NCBI GenBank assembly: GCA_030684405.1
Contig: JAUXYA010000011.1
Coordinates: forward strand, 248,001-312,000
Source of the DNA: Burkholderiales bacterium
GTDB lineage: Bacteria; Pseudomonadota; Gammaproteobacteria; Burkholderiales; SG8-41
DNA: 64,000 bases
Direction: 5' to 3'
A program made the translations under genes and the position numbers. How positions within the stretch are numbered: position 1 is the first letter of the stretch; each line of letters starts with the position of its first letter. Below are positions 16,919-25,716 of this stretch, in pieces. Under the pieces are notes generated by a model that was not told the DNA's origin, did no database searches, and saw only the letters and a program-made list of their open reading frames with translations.

Positions 16919-17914
16919 ATGAGCAACACACTGCCCGCCACCATGCAAGCCGTCGAAATCTCCGCACCCGGAGGCCCCGAAGTCCTGAAACCCGTCACCC
17001 GGCCGCTGCCGGTGCCGAAGCCGCACGAGGTATTGATCAAGGTGGCCGCTGCCGGCATCAACGGTCCCGACATCATGCAGCGCAAAGGCCTCTACCCGGC
17101 GCCCGCCGGTGCTTCTGACCTGCCGGGCCTTGAAGTGTCCGGCACCGTCGTCGCGCTGGGCGCCAACGCGAAGCGCTGGAAAGCCGGCGACCGCGTGTTG
17201 GCACTGACCAACGGCGGCGCTTATGCCGAATATGTGGCGGCGGATGCGGAGCATTGCCTCGGCGTACCGCAGGGCCTCGACATCGTCGATGCCGCGGGCC
17301 TGCCTGAAACCTATTTCACGGTTTGGAGCAATGTCTTCATCGGCGCCGGGCTCAAGGCCGGTGAAACTTTCCTCGTCCACGGCGGCGCCGGCGGAATCGG
17401 CACCACCTGCATCCAGCTCGGCAAGGCTTTCGGCGCCAAAGTCATCGCCACCGACAGCCCCGAAGCACGCTGCAACATCTGCCGCGACCTCGGCGCCGAC
17501 CGCGTCGTCGACTACCGCGCGGAGGATTTCGTCGAAGTCGTGCGCAGCGAAGGCGGCGCCAATGTGATCCTCGACATCGTCGGCGGACCGAACATCGAGA
17601 AGAACTTCAAGGCGGCGAGCCACGACGCGCGCATTATTCAGCTCGCCTTCGGTGCCGGCTCCAAGGTGGACATCAACCTGATGCCGGTAATGCTGAAGCG
17701 ACTGGTCTATACCGGTTCGACGCTGCGCACGCGCCCTGACGCCTTCAAGGCGCGCATCGCGCGCGAACTGGAGTCACAGGTGTGGCCGCTGATCGCTGCG
17801 GGGAAAATCCGCGTGGTCACCCACAGCACCCTGCCGCTGGCTGACGCAGCGAAGGCGCATGCGCTGATGGAGTCCAGCCAGCACACTGGAAAAATCCTGC
17901 TGAAGGTATCCTGA
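16919..17914 (+). CDS. NAD(P)H-quinone oxidoreductase, PIG3/zeta-crystallin type
   Basis: A 331-residue zinc-free medium-chain dehydrogenase. MQAVEISAPGGPEVLKPV and AAGINGPDIMQRKGLYPAP are the typical N-terminal pattern of the PIG3 group (the NRxDxxQRxGxYPxP block), followed by GAYAEYVAAD, the nucleotide loop VHGGAGGIGTTCIQLGKAFGA and FQLAF-like IIQLAFGAGSKVDINL. It probably reduces a quinone or an alpha,beta-unsaturated carbonyl with NADPH. It ends the plus-strand CoA cluster; a hairpin without a T run follows. Confidence 0.88.
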   Translation: MSNTLPATMQAVEISAPGGPEVLKPVTRPLPVPKPHEVLIKVAAAGINGPDIMQRKGLYPAPAGASDLPGLEVSGTVVALGANAKRWKAGDRVLALTNGGAYAEYVAADAEHCLGVPQGLDIVDAAGLPETYFTVWSNVFIGAGLKAGETFLVHGGAGGIGTTCIQLGKAFGAKVIATDSPEARCNICRDLGADRVVDYRAEDFVEVVRSEGGANVILDIVGGPNIEKNFKAASHDARIIQLAFGAGSKVDINLMPVMLKRLVYTGSTLRTRPDAFKARIARELESQVWPLIAAGKIRVVTHSTLPLADAAKAHALMESSQHTGKILLKVS

Positions 17915-17921
17915 ACCGGGG

Positions 17922-17940
17922 GCCTGCCGGGGCGGCAGGC
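17922..17940. terminator. Hairpin between convergent genes, possible weak terminator
   Basis: GCCTGCC-GGGGC-GGCAGGC forms a 7-bp GC stem 8 bases after the oxidoreductase stop. There is no T run on either strand, so intrinsic termination is doubtful. Confidence 0.3.
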
Positions 17941-17949
17941 AGAGTGCGC

Positions 17950-18918
17950 CTAAGCGGCTTCGAAGGAGCTGCTGTCCGGCATCCTGCGACGTAGCAGGGA
18001 AATGTCCCGTGCCTCAGCTACGGTCCGCGCGTAATCGATATTCCGGCGCGCAAAAGCGTAATACAGATTCTGCCCCTCGAAGTGCCGGTCGACGAAACGG
18101 TAGACGCCAGCGAGATCCTGCTCCAACCGCTTGCGGGCGCCGGAGAAAAACCCGGGGGTCTTGAAAATCAGGTCGGCCGAAGATTCAAACACCACTTTTT
18201 CCTCACCCTTCTCGTCGACCTGGCGGGCGATCCCGCCCAGCACGAACTCCGGATACAGGCGATCGTGGCATTTCTCGAGATAACAACGATCGGCCATCTG
18301 CGCGAGGATGTCGGCGCTGCCCAGCAGGTTGCCGACCATCCGGTACTGGGGATCGATATTGATGCTGTTCACCGGCACTTCGTAACCGGTGAAGTGCACG
18401 ATCCCGGCCGCCGGACCGGCCAGTTCGCCCAGCCCCACTTCAGGCAGGTACCAGGACATGAACTCCGCGCCGCGACCGACATGGGTCCGTGTGTATTCGG
18501 CGCCATGCCGCTTTTCGACGTCATCAAGGCGCCTCAGGTAACCGATATCGTGAAACAGCGCGCTGACCGTACCCAGCTGGAACAGACGTTCGTTCATGAT
18601 CAGCGGGCTGGTCGCACGCACGCAGCCGTCCATCAGCCGCGCCATCGCCAGCGTCACTTCCAGGATGTGCTGGATGTCGTGGTAATCGGTCTCGCAGGCG
18701 TGATAACCGGGGAATTCACCACGATAAAGACGACCAATGTCGGCAAAAACACGCAACAGCCCAGAGGGGAATTCACGGCGGTAAAGACGCTCGTAAATCT
18801 GCGCCACCTCAAAAGAGACCGGCAGCGGATCCGTCGTATCTACTTGATTGGTAACGTCGCGCGTGGCGTGGCGCCCGTCAAGCGCAAAGGAAAGTGAATC
18901 CGGCTGCATATGAGTCAT
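17950..18918 (-). CDS. HD-domain phosphohydrolase-like protein
   Basis: A 322-residue protein with an HD metal-binding core: YHDIQH supplies His80 and His84, and the LFHDIGYL segment supplies His123-Asp124; further residues (HVGRGAEFM, IVHFTGYE, GSADILAQM) fit the later metal ligands of HDc domains. Such proteins hydrolyse phosphoesters, often cyclic or regulatory nucleotides. No receiver or GGDEF domain is attached, and the C-terminal 100 residues (FKTPGFFSGARKRLEQDL onward) are helical and unassigned. It is divergent from the coiled-coil/AsmA gene, with a promoter and palindrome in between. Confidence 0.75.
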   Translation of the reverse strand: MTHMQPDSLSFALDGRHATRDVTNQVDTTDPLPVSFEVAQIYERLYRREFPSGLLRVFADIGRLYRGEFPGYHACETDYHDIQHILEVTLAMARLMDGCVRATSPLIMNERLFQLGTVSALFHDIGYLRRLDDVEKRHGAEYTRTHVGRGAEFMSWYLPEVGLGELAGPAAGIVHFTGYEVPVNSINIDPQYRMVGNLLGSADILAQMADRCYLEKCHDRLYPEFVLGGIARQVDEKGEEKVVFESSADLIFKTPGFFSGARKRLEQDLAGVYRFVDRHFEGQNLYYAFARRNIDYARTVAEARDISLLRRRMPDSSSFEAA

Positions 18919-18920
18919 TT

Positions 18921-18949
18921 TTGTTGTATGCGGTTATAGTAACTATAAT
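18921..18949 (+). promoter_or_regulatory. Sigma70-type promoter for the coiled-coil/AsmA gene
   Basis: TTGTTG (18921-18926) and a perfect TATAAT (18944-18949) with a 17-base spacer. The transcript would have a leader of about 120 bases. Confidence 0.6.
18934..18948. promoter_or_regulatory. Palindrome overlapping the promoter, candidate operator
   Basis: TTATAGT-A-ACTATAA, perfect 7-bp arms, covers the spacer and most of the -10 hexamer in a divergent gap. A bound dimer would block the plus-strand promoter and might also affect the HD gene. Confidence 0.5.
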
Positions 18950-18950
18950 G

Positions 18951-18973
18951 TCCCGGCACTAGCAATGCCGGGA
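18951..18973 (+). repeat. Leader hairpin in the mRNA of the coiled-coil/AsmA gene
   Basis: TCCCGGCA-CTAGCAA-TGCCGGGA is a perfect 8-bp stem right at the expected transcript 5' end. It is not followed by a T run; a 5' stabilising stem is the simplest role. Confidence 0.45.
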
Positions 18974-19074
18974 ATGCCTGCTGCTGTCGTCCCCCAAAGA
19001 TGGCCGGAGGGTGCGGGACGCCGCGCCAACAGCCGGCCTTCGAAAAACTGTCCAATAAATCACGGTGTTAAGCC

Positions 19075-22000
19075 ATGCACCCGCAAACCGTCTACGCCAA
19101 GACCTCTAAAGGCGTCCTCGATTTCAAGAACAAGACCGCCAAGCTTGACCGCAACACCGGAAACATTTTTCTTTCCGTTGACGGCAAGTCCACGGTTGCC
19201 GAACTGGTCGCCAAGAGCAAGCTCGAGGCCAAGGAGGTCGAGGCCATTCTCGAGGACCTGACCAAGTCCGGCTACGTCAAGGTATTTTCGTCTCCTGCTG
19301 CACCGCCGGCGGCGAAGCCGGCAGCAACCTCCGCCGTGCCCAGCCGTCCGGCTGCGGCACCGCCACCGCCTGCGGATGAAGGTGAAATGGACCTCGACTT
19401 CACTTCGCCCGAAGCCGTCGCCAAGATCAACGCGGAAACTGAACAGCGCAAGCAGAAGGAAGCAGAAGCCAAGGCCCGAGCCCAGGCTGCCGCGAAGGCG
19501 GCGATGGAAGCCAAGGCCCGACAGCAGGCTGAAGCACAGGCCCGTGCCGCAGCCGAGGCACGCCTGAAAACCGAAACAGAAGCCAAGACCAAGGCCGACA
19601 TCGCCGCCAAAGCCGCGGTTGAAGCGCGCACCAAGGCAGAAGCCGAGAGCAAGGCCGCAGCCGACGCTGCCGCCAAGGCCGCAGCCGACGCCCGTCTCAA
19701 GCTGGCACAAGAAGCCTCTGCCAGGGCCGCTACGGAAGCCAAGGCACGCGCCGTGGCCGAGGCGCGCGCCAAGGCCGAAGCGCTGGCGAAAGCCTCGGCG
19801 GAAGCTCACGCCAAAGCCGAAGCCGAAGCACAGGAGAAAGCCGAGGCGGAAGCCAATGCGCACGCAGCTGCCGAGAGCAGGGCGCGCGAGGCGCTTGAGG
19901 CGCAGATGAAGGCGATGGCAGAAGCCCTCGCCCGCGCCCAGGATTCGGCGAAGCGCGAAGCAGAGGCACGGCAGCGGATGGAGGTGGAAATCAAGTCGCG
20001 CCTTGAGGCCGAGCGCAAAGCGCTGGAGGAAGCCGAAGCCCGCGCGCGCGCCGCCGAATCCGCCGTCGCGCAGGCGCGGCAGATGGCTGAGGAAGCCGCA
20101 AAAGCCAAGGCCGTGGCGGAAGCACGAGTCGCCAGTCAGGGACCGGACCCTGAAGCCCAGGCCAAGGCTGCGGCTGCAATGAAAGCACTCGAAGAAGCCA
20201 AGGCCAAGGCGCGCGTGGAGGCCGAAGCCCGGGTTGCCGCCGAAGTGCGCGCGAAGGCCGAGGCCGATGCCCGCCAGCGCGAGGAGGAACAGCGGCGTAA
20301 AGCCGAAGAGATCGCGCAGAAAGCCCGCGCCGAAGCGGACGCCAGGGCGAAGGCGGAACTGCGCCTGCTGCAGGAACAATCGCGCAAGACAGCCGCTGAA
20401 GCCGAAGCCCGCGCTGATGAAGAGCGGCGCGCGCGCGAGGAAATGGAATCGAAGGTGGCCGAGGAACGCCGCGCCCGCGAAGAAGCCGAAGCCAAGGTTG
20501 CCGCTGAACGTGGATTACGCGAGGAAGCCGTGCGCCAGGCGCAGGCTGATGCCGAGAAGAAGGCCCGCGCCGAAGTCGAGGCTGTCATCGAGACAGAGCG
20601 CCGCAAGCGCGAGGAAGCCGAGAAGAAGTCACAGGCCGAGATTGCTGCGCGCACCGTAGCCGAACGCAAGGCGCGCGAAGAAGCCGATCGCCAGCTGGAG
20701 ATCGCGCAGAAGGCACGTGAGGACGCGGAGCGCCTCGCGCGCCAGGCCGCAGCCGGGGAAAGCGCCGAGATGAAGCGCGCGCGCGAGGACGCCGAACAGC
20801 GCGCAATGCTTGCCGAGGCGGCGATGGCCAAGGCCAAGGCGCAGATGGAAACGGAGCGCAAGGCGCGTGCAGATGCCGAGGAACGCGCAAAGACCGAAGC
20901 TGTCGCGCGCGTCGTGCGCGAGCAGGAACTTCGCGAAAACGCCGAAAAGAACGTCAAGTCGCGGGTCGAGGAAGAATTGCGCGCGCGCGCGCGCGCCGAG
21001 ATCGAGGCGGATGCGCGCTACCGAGCAGAAGCGGAAGAACGCGCGAAGGCCGCCGCCGCCGACCGCAAACTGCGCATGGAGTCCGAGGCGCGTGATGCCG
21101 CCTCCTCCTTCCGGGCCGACCGGAAACCGCGTCGCATGGGCCTGATCGCCGCCGTCGGCCTCGTGCTGATCTTCGTCATCGGGCTGGCCGCCCTGCAACT
21201 GATGCCGCTGACCGCGCAGATACCCGCCGTACAGGACCTCGTTTCACAGCGACTGGGCCAGCCGGTACGCATCGCCAACATGCGCTACACGGTGTACCCC
21301 GAGCAGATGCTGCAGCTGGAACGCATCAGCATCGGCAACGCGCAGCAGATCAAGGCTGACACGGTGAACATCCCGATGATGCCCTGGAGCTTATTGCTTG
21401 GCGCGCGGGATTTCGACACCGTTACCGCAAACGCAGTCAGCATGGACGCGGCCGGCGCCCGGTTGCTGCCGGCGCTCGCCAGCGGTGTGGACGGTGCGGA
21501 ACTGCAGCTGCGGCAGCTGCGCATGACCGGCGTCAAGGTCAGCGGAATGCCGCTTGAGGTGCCGCAGTTCGACGCAAGCATCACCTTCGGACGCAACGGC
21601 GCAATGCAAAGAATGCGCATGCAGGATGGCAAGCTCACGGTTGAACTGACACCGAAGGACAAGGGCCTGGCGCTGAACATCGAAGCCCGCGAATGGCTAC
21701 TGCCGCTGGGGCCCGCGCTTCAGTTCAGCGACCTCTCGGCTTCAGCCCAGATCAGCGGCAATCAAGCCACCGTCAGCAGCATCGACGGGCGTGTCGGTGG
21801 CGGCCGCGTCAAGGGTGCGCTGAAGGCAGCATGGGAATCGGGCATTGCCGTCGAAGGCGAATTCAGTCTCGACAACGTGCGACTGCAGGAGTTGCTGGCG
21901 GCGTTCACCCGCGACTTCTCTGCCACCGGGTCAATCAATGCCAACGGCAGCTATGCGCTGCAGGGCAAAGACCTTAAAAGCCTGTTCGACGGCAGCGCAG

Positions 22001-22329
22001 CGGAACTTTCTTTCACCGTCAGCGCCGGCGAGTTGAACAACGTTGATCTGGTGCGCGCCATCCAATCGCCGACTGCCAGCGGCAACCGGGGCGGTAAAAC
22101 CCGCTTCGACACAATCAGCGGCGCCCTCAGCGCCAATGGCGGCCGCTACGCCTACAAGCAAGTGCAACTGACCTCAGGCCCGCTGAATGCCAGCGGCGCG
22201 CTCAACATCGGCACCGACAGTGCACTGGCCGGCCGCGTCAATGCGGAACTCGGATCACGCGGTCTGGTGGTGGCGCGCGGCAACCTCGGCATCACCGGCG
22301 TCCTGCGCGACCCCGTGTTGCGCCCATAA
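19075..22329 (+). CDS. Winged-helix-like domain / long Ala-Glu-Lys coiled coil / AsmA-like C-terminal protein
   Basis: A 1084-residue protein of unusual architecture. Residues 1-75 form a small helical, probably winged-helix, domain (KTSKGVLDF, LSVDGKSTVAELVAKS, LEDLTKSGYVKVF). A Pro/Ala linker with an acidic patch (EGEMDLDF) follows to about 110. Residues about 110-680 are an almost continuous charged coiled coil made of Ala, Glu, Lys and Arg. One membrane segment starts at Met688 (GLIAAVGLVLIFVIGLAALQ), so the coiled coil should be cytoplasmic and the last 370 residues periplasmic. That part resembles AsmA proteins (VRIANMRYTVYPEQMLQLER, IDGRVGGGRVKGAL, FDTISGALSANGG). AsmA relatives act in envelope lipid transport. 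The N-terminal domain recurs in the receiver protein at 24925. Confidence 0.8.
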   Translation: MHPQTVYAKTSKGVLDFKNKTAKLDRNTGNIFLSVDGKSTVAELVAKSKLEAKEVEAILEDLTKSGYVKVFSSPAAPPAAKPAATSAVPSRPAAAPPPPADEGEMDLDFTSPEAVAKINAETEQRKQKEAEAKARAQAAAKAAMEAKARQQAEAQARAAAEARLKTETEAKTKADIAAKAAVEARTKAEAESKAAADAAAKAAADARLKLAQEASARAATEAKARAVAEARAKAEALAKASAEAHAKAEAEAQEKAEAEANAHAAAESRAREALEAQMKAMAEALARAQDSAKREAEARQRMEVEIKSRLEAERKALEEAEARARAAESAVAQARQMAEEAAKAKAVAEARVASQGPDPEAQAKAAAAMKALEEAKAKARVEAEARVAAEVRAKAEADARQREEEQRRKAEEIAQKARAEADARAKAELRLLQEQSRKTAAEAEARADEERRAREEMESKVAEERRAREEAEAKVAAERGLREEAVRQAQADAEKKARAEVEAVIETERRKREEAEKKSQAEIAARTVAERKAREEADRQLEIAQKAREDAERLARQAAAGESAEMKRAREDAEQRAMLAEAAMAKAKAQMETERKARADAEERAKTEAVARVVREQELRENAEKNVKSRVEEELRARARAEIEADARYRAEAEERAKAAAADRKLRMESEARDAASSFRADRKPRRMGLIAAVGLVLIFVIGLAALQLMPLTAQIPAVQDLVSQRLGQPVRIANMRYTVYPEQMLQLERISIGNAQQIKADTVNIPMMPWSLLLGARDFDTVTANAVSMDAAGARLLPALASGVDGAELQLRQLRMTGVKVSGMPLEVPQFDASITFGRNGAMQRMRMQDGKLTVELTPKDKGLALNIEAREWLLPLGPALQFSDLSASAQISGNQATVSSIDGRVGGGRVKGALKAAWESGIAVEGEFSLDNVRLQELLAAFTRDFSATGSINANGSYALQGKDLKSLFDGSAAELSFTVSAGELNNVDLVRAIQSPTASGNRGGKTRFDTISGALSANGGRYAYKQVQLTSGPLNASGALNIGTDSALAGRVNAELGSRGLVVARGNLGITGVLRDPVLRP
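20979..20996 (+). repeat. (GC)9 dinucleotide tract inside the coiled-coil gene
   Basis: Nine consecutive GC dinucleotides encode an alternating Arg-Ala stretch about 45 codons before the membrane segment. Loss or gain of one unit would shift the frame and remove the membrane and AsmA domains. Confidence 0.7.
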
Positions 22330-22345
22330 GCCGCAGTTCGGCACC

Positions 22346-22375
22346 AAAAAAAACCGCGCCCGGCGCGGTTTTTTT
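22346..22375. terminator. Bidirectional Rho-independent terminator
   Basis: AAAAAAAACCGCGCC followed by CGGCGCGGTTTTTTT: the CCGCGCC/GGCGCGG stem is flanked by A and T runs, so it can stop both the AsmA-like gene (plus) and htpX (minus). Confidence 0.85.
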
Positions 22376-22392
22376 AAGGCAGCAGCGGCCAG

Positions 22393-23268
22393 TTAACGAT
22401 TGTTGCGCAGCGCGGCAATACGTTCATCCAGCGGCGGATGGGACATGAAAAACCGCGCCATGCCACCACCGCCCGAGATGCCGAAGGCCGCCATCTGCGC
22501 CGGCAGTGCCGACTGTTCGTGGTTCCCTTTCAGGCGCTCCAGCGCGGCGATCATCTTCTGGCGACCGGCCAGGTCGGCGCCACCGGCATCGGCGCGAAAT
22601 TCACGCTGCCGGCTGAACCAGGCGACGACCATGCTCGCCAGGACGCCCAATACCAGCTGAGCGACGAGGGTCGCGATGAAGAAGCCGGGCCCCTGCCCGC
22701 GCTCGTTCTTCAGCAGCACGCGGTCGACGAAAAAGCCGATCACGCGCGAGAGGAAAATGACGAAGGTGTTGAGCACGCCCTGGATCAGGGTCAGCGTCAC
22801 CATGTCGCCGTTGGCGACGTGGCTCACCTCGTGGCCGAGCACGGCTTCGGCCTCTTCCTGCGTCATGTTGTTGAGCAGTCCGGTGCTGACCGCAACCAGC
22901 GCATCATTGCGGTTCCAGCCGGTGGCAAAGGCATTGACGTCAGGTGCCTCGTAAATGCCGACTTCCGGCATGCCGATGCCGGCACGCTCAGCCTGGCGCT
23001 TGACGGTGTCGACCAGCCAACGCTCGGTCGAGTTCGCCGGCACCTCGATGACGTGCACACCCATCGATCTCTTGGCCATCCATTTCGAGATGAACAGCGA
23101 AATGAACGCACCCCCGAAACCGAATAGGGCGGCGAAGACCAGCAGGCCCGGGAGATTGAGCCCGGTCTCGTTTTCCAGAGCAGCATCGATCCCCAGCAAC
23201 TGCATGGTCAGGCTGAGCACCGCGAGAATCGCGAAGTTGGTGGCAATCAGCAGAAATACACGTTTCAT
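22393..23268 (-). CDS. htpX: HtpX membrane-bound zinc metalloprotease
   Basis: A 291-residue integral inner-membrane M48 protease for quality control of membrane proteins, often heat- or stress-induced. Two N-terminal membrane segments ([20 protein letters not shown], and one near residue 40) precede [19 protein letters not shown], the HExxH site [12 protein letters not shown] (His146, Glu147, His150), and two more membrane segments. [12 protein letters not shown] carries the third zinc ligand region. The ATG at 23268 gives the standard family length (E. coli 293) and lies behind GGAGCC; an upstream frame extension of 22 residues is not typical. Confidence 0.95.
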   Translation of the reverse strand: MKRVFLLIATNFAILAVLSLTMQLLGIDAALENETGLNLPGLLVFAALFGFGGAFISLFISKWMAKRSMGVHVIEVPANSTERWLVDTVKRQAERAGIGMPEVGIYEAPDVNAFATGWNRNDALVAVSTGLLNNMTQEEAEAVLGHEVSHVANGDMVTLTLIQGVLNTFVIFLSRVIGFFVDRVLLKNERGQGPGFFIATLVAQLVLGVLASMVVAWFSRQREFRADAGGADLAGRQKMIAALERLKGNHEQSALPAQMAAFGISGGGGMARFFMSHPPLDERIAALRNNR

Positions 23269-23361
23269 AGGTTCACAGGCTCCAGATGGATTTAGGCAAC
23301 GATCCTTAGATGAGGCCGGACCGCGCAAGTTCAAGTCTCTTGAGGCACACAGTGAGTATCC

Positions 23362-23390
23362 GCAAGTATTTGTTTATTTTGGCTAATTTT
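23362..23390 (+). repeat. Copy 10 of dispersed AT-rich motif
   Basis: GCAAGTATTTGTTTATTTTG sits in the gap between dtd and htpX. The left half deviates (GCAAGT rather than ATAAGT) but the TTTGTTT-A-TTT half matches copy 3. Confidence 0.4.
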
Positions 23391-23435
23391 CGCTCATCTC
23401 GGCGCCAGATGCTCGCGATGGATTGTACCCTCAAT

Positions 23436-23885
23436 TCAAACTGGCGCACGCAACTGCAGCCAGAACGTCACGGGGCCGTCGTTGGTCAGCGTGACCTTCA
23501 TGTCCGCGCCGAACTCACCCTGCGCCACCGGCGCATGCAGGGCACGCGCAGTGTCAACGACATGCTCGAACAGCCGCCTTCCCTCCTCCGGCGGCGCCGC
23601 TGTCGAGAAGCTCGGGCGCAAACCCTTGCGCGTATCCGCAGCCAGCGTGAACTGGGGCACCAGCAGCAGGCCACCGCCGACATCGCGCAGTGACAGATTC
23701 ATCCTGCCCTGGGCATCGGCGAACACCCGATAATCCAGCAGGCGCTCAAGCAGCTTGTCCGCCTCCTTCCGGGTATCACCCGCCTCGACAGCCAGCAATA
23801 CCAGCAGACCGCGGCTGATGGCGCCGACCACCCGCCCCTCAACCACAACTTCACCCGCGCTGACCCGCTGCAGCAGTGCAATCAT
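23436..23885 (-). CDS. dtd: D-aminoacyl-tRNA deacylase
   Basis: A 149-residue cytoplasmic proofreading enzyme that removes D-amino acids (and glycine from tRNA-Ala) from mischarged t[23 protein letters not shown] is the family start; [15 protein letters not shown] corresponds to the active-site SQFTL segment with Ser replaced by Pro, and [11 protein letters not shown] is the Gly-Pro loop that excludes L-amino acids. Length is standard (145-150). Its ATG overlaps the stop of the upstream DUF3025 gene by four bases, so both are translated as a unit. Confidence 0.95.
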   Translation of the reverse strand: MIALLQRVSAGEVVVEGRVVGAISRGLLVLLAVEAGDTRKEADKLLERLLDYRVFADAQGRMNLSLRDVGGGLLLVPQFTLAADTRKGLRPSFSTAAPPEEGRRLFEHVVDTARALHAPVAQGEFGADMKVTLTNDGPVTFWLQLRAPV

Positions 23886-24715
23886 GCCCGTCCTTTCATT
23901 ACCAACGGACTCGACACATGTCGCTGTTGCCGCGTTCTGCGACCCAACCGGAATTGCTGGCGGTCATCGTAATAGCTCTCGTCTCCGTTTGCCACACACC
24001 AGCCCGGAATACCCAGCAGCGGCAGCGGCGCGAGTTCCCGCGTATCGAGAATGGCACCCGGATCGGCAAGATGGACAGCGACGCGGGCATCGGTCTCCCG
24101 CAGCTGCGCCGCCGGGGAAAGTCGGAAAAAATCCGGCTCGACAGTGAACAACAGGCTGTGCCCCGTCATGCCCTTATACGGTGACAGCGCCTTTTCACAC
24201 AGCGCATGTCCGAACGGCAGGCACAGCATGCCGTCGATGACTCGAGCGCGGTGCGTCCAGAACAGCTCCTTCCAGCCAAAACCGCGGATCATTTCCAGCA
24301 GATGCCCGTCCGCCGACAACACGATCAGCCCGCTCTCGTCGAACAGCGTCAGCGCATCGCGCACAGGGCCACGCCCCAGTGACACCGCAGGCGCTGCATG
24401 ATGCCGCGCATTGAGCGCCGCTTTCGCTCGCGGAAAGCTCAGCCACACCAGAACATTGAACAAGTCATGCCAGTTGCGTTCGCGAAATTCGAGTTCGCCA
24501 CGGCAAAACAGGCGCTGCTCGTAGGACAGCCCGTCCACCATGGAGGCGACCAATCTCAGCGGCAGGCCTGAAGTCGTCCGTATCCCGGCGGCATCCAGCG
24601 CGCGCTGCATCGTGGCGCGGGACGGCCAGTCCGGGCCATGGGCTGCAGCGGCCACTTCGCGCAGCGGCCACAGCAGCGGAAAACCTTCGGCAAAGCCGTC
24701 ACGCCATGCATCCAT
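23882..24715 (-). CDS. DUF3025 family protein
   Basis: A 277-residue protein recognised by the signature region [20 protein letters not shown] followed by [20 protein letters not shown], typical of DUF3025. No enzymatic function is established for the family. A second conserved area around [16 protein letters not shown] and [18 protein letters not shown] is rich in aromatic and charged residues but has no motif I can assign. The ATG at 24715 is chosen because the family begins near [17 protein letters not shown]; an in-frame extension upstream is Cys-rich and implausible. It is coupled to dtd by an ATGA overlap. Confidence 0.85.
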   Translation of the reverse strand: MDAWRDGFAEGFPLLWPLREVAAAAHGPDWPSRATMQRALDAAGIRTTSGLPLRLVASMVDGLSYEQRLFCRGELEFRERNWHDLFNVLVWLSFPRAKAALNARHHAAPAVSLGRGPVRDALTLFDESGLIVLSADGHLLEMIRGFGWKELFWTHRARVIDGMLCLPFGHALCEKALSPYKGMTGHSLLFTVEPDFFRLSPAAQLRETDARVAVHLADPGAILDTRELAPLPLLGIPGWCVANGDESYYDDRQQFRLGRRTRQQRHVSSPLVMKGRA

Positions 24716-24924
24716 GGCTCCAAGTGTACGATGGCTGCCGTCATTTGCCGCCGACTTTGCAGTACACTCGCAGACTTTCTTTCCGGCCCGGCGGGAACAC
24801 AGCCTCTCCGTGCCGGTCAATCCAGCGATATCGAAGCAGCAAACATAAGGCTTTGACATGCTGGATTTGACATACTTGCCAGCCATCGCCGGTGCCCCGA
24901 GCCTGTTCAATCACTGAAGCCACC

Positions 24925-25701
24925 ATGACCGACAACATTGCCTACACCACCACCACCAAGGGAAAGGCCGAAATCGCGGCCAAGCCTGGCGCACTGAAAC
25001 CGGGAACCAAGGGCCTGCTTGCAGCCGTCGGCCGGCGCGCGTCAGTCACCGAGTTGCGGGCACGCTTCCCGCGTGCCGGCGACATCGGCGGCGCGCTGGC
25101 GCTGCTGGTCAAGGATGGTTATCTCGAACTGCTGCCTGAGAAGGCGTCAGTGCCACCGCCCACCGTCCGCGAACTGGAAAATTTCCTTAGCGAGCGCCCA
25201 AAGGAACCGACGCTGGAACAGTTGCGGCAAGCCGAATCCACCATCTCCGGCGCCCGCCGGCTCAAGGCCGGTTACCAGATCAGCATCCTCAATCGTCCCG
25301 GCAAACCCGTAGCACCACGCGGTGACGACAAGCATGTCGTGCTGGTCATCGACAGCCACGAGGCCGAAGCGCTGGTAGCCGCCCGCGCCCTGATGCAGAA
25401 CGGTTTCGACGTGCGCGGCGCCGGCACGCGCAGCGAGATCGCCGCGGCGCTGGGCAGGACGCCGCTGCCCGACCTGATCATCATGGATGTCGACCTGCGT
25501 GATACCGTCGGCCTCGACGTCCTCGGAAAAATCCGCGAGCATGCGGAATTCAAGGACACGCCGATCCTCGTCGTCACCGCACGTGCCGAGCGCGACGACA
25601 TCGTTGCCGCGCTGGCCTACGGCGCATCCGGCTACCTCAACAAGCCGATCGCGCCGAAAGCCCTGGTCCGCAACACTCGCGACGCGCTGGGCCTCGACTG
25701 A
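24925..25701 (+). CDS. Receiver-domain protein with N-terminal winged-helix-like domain
   Basis: A 258-residue protein. Residues 1-72 (YTTTTKGKAEIAAKPGALK, SVTELRARFP, ALLVKDGYLELL) match the N-terminal domain of the coiled-coil/AsmA protein at 19075. A helical linker with FLSERPKEPTLEQLRQAEST follows. Residues 137-258 are a receiver domain: Asp143 in VLVIDSHE, phosphoacceptor Asp188 in LIIMDVDL, Thr219 in VVTARA and Lys240 in LNKPI are all present, so it should be phosphorylated by a histidine kinase. No kinase gene is in the window. It has no classical DNA-binding output domain at the C-terminus, so the N-terminal domain may be the output. Confidence 0.85.
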   Translation: MTDNIAYTTTTKGKAEIAAKPGALKPGTKGLLAAVGRRASVTELRARFPRAGDIGGALALLVKDGYLELLPEKASVPPPTVRELENFLSERPKEPTLEQLRQAESTISGARRLKAGYQISILNRPGKPVAPRGDDKHVVLVIDSHEAEALVAARALMQNGFDVRGAGTRSEIAAALGRTPLPDLIIMDVDLRDTVGLDVLGKIREHAEFKDTPILVVTARAERDDIVAALAYGASGYLNKPIAPKALVRNTRDALGLD

Positions 25702-25716
25702 GCCGTACGCTCATGC

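Noticed and set aside
17922-17940. Strong terminator between the oxidoreductase and HD genes
   Set aside because: A stem is present but no T run on either strand; kept only as a weak hairpin.
19060-20379. 439-codon frame antisense to the coiled-coil gene
   Set aside because: Gly/Leu/Phe/Arg repetition mirrors the Ala/Glu/Lys codon repeats of the sense strand; no ribosome site or domain.
20136-20957. 273-codon Ser/Ala-rich frame antisense to the coiled-coil gene
   Set aside because: Same cause: complementary image of repeated GCC, GAG and AAG codons.
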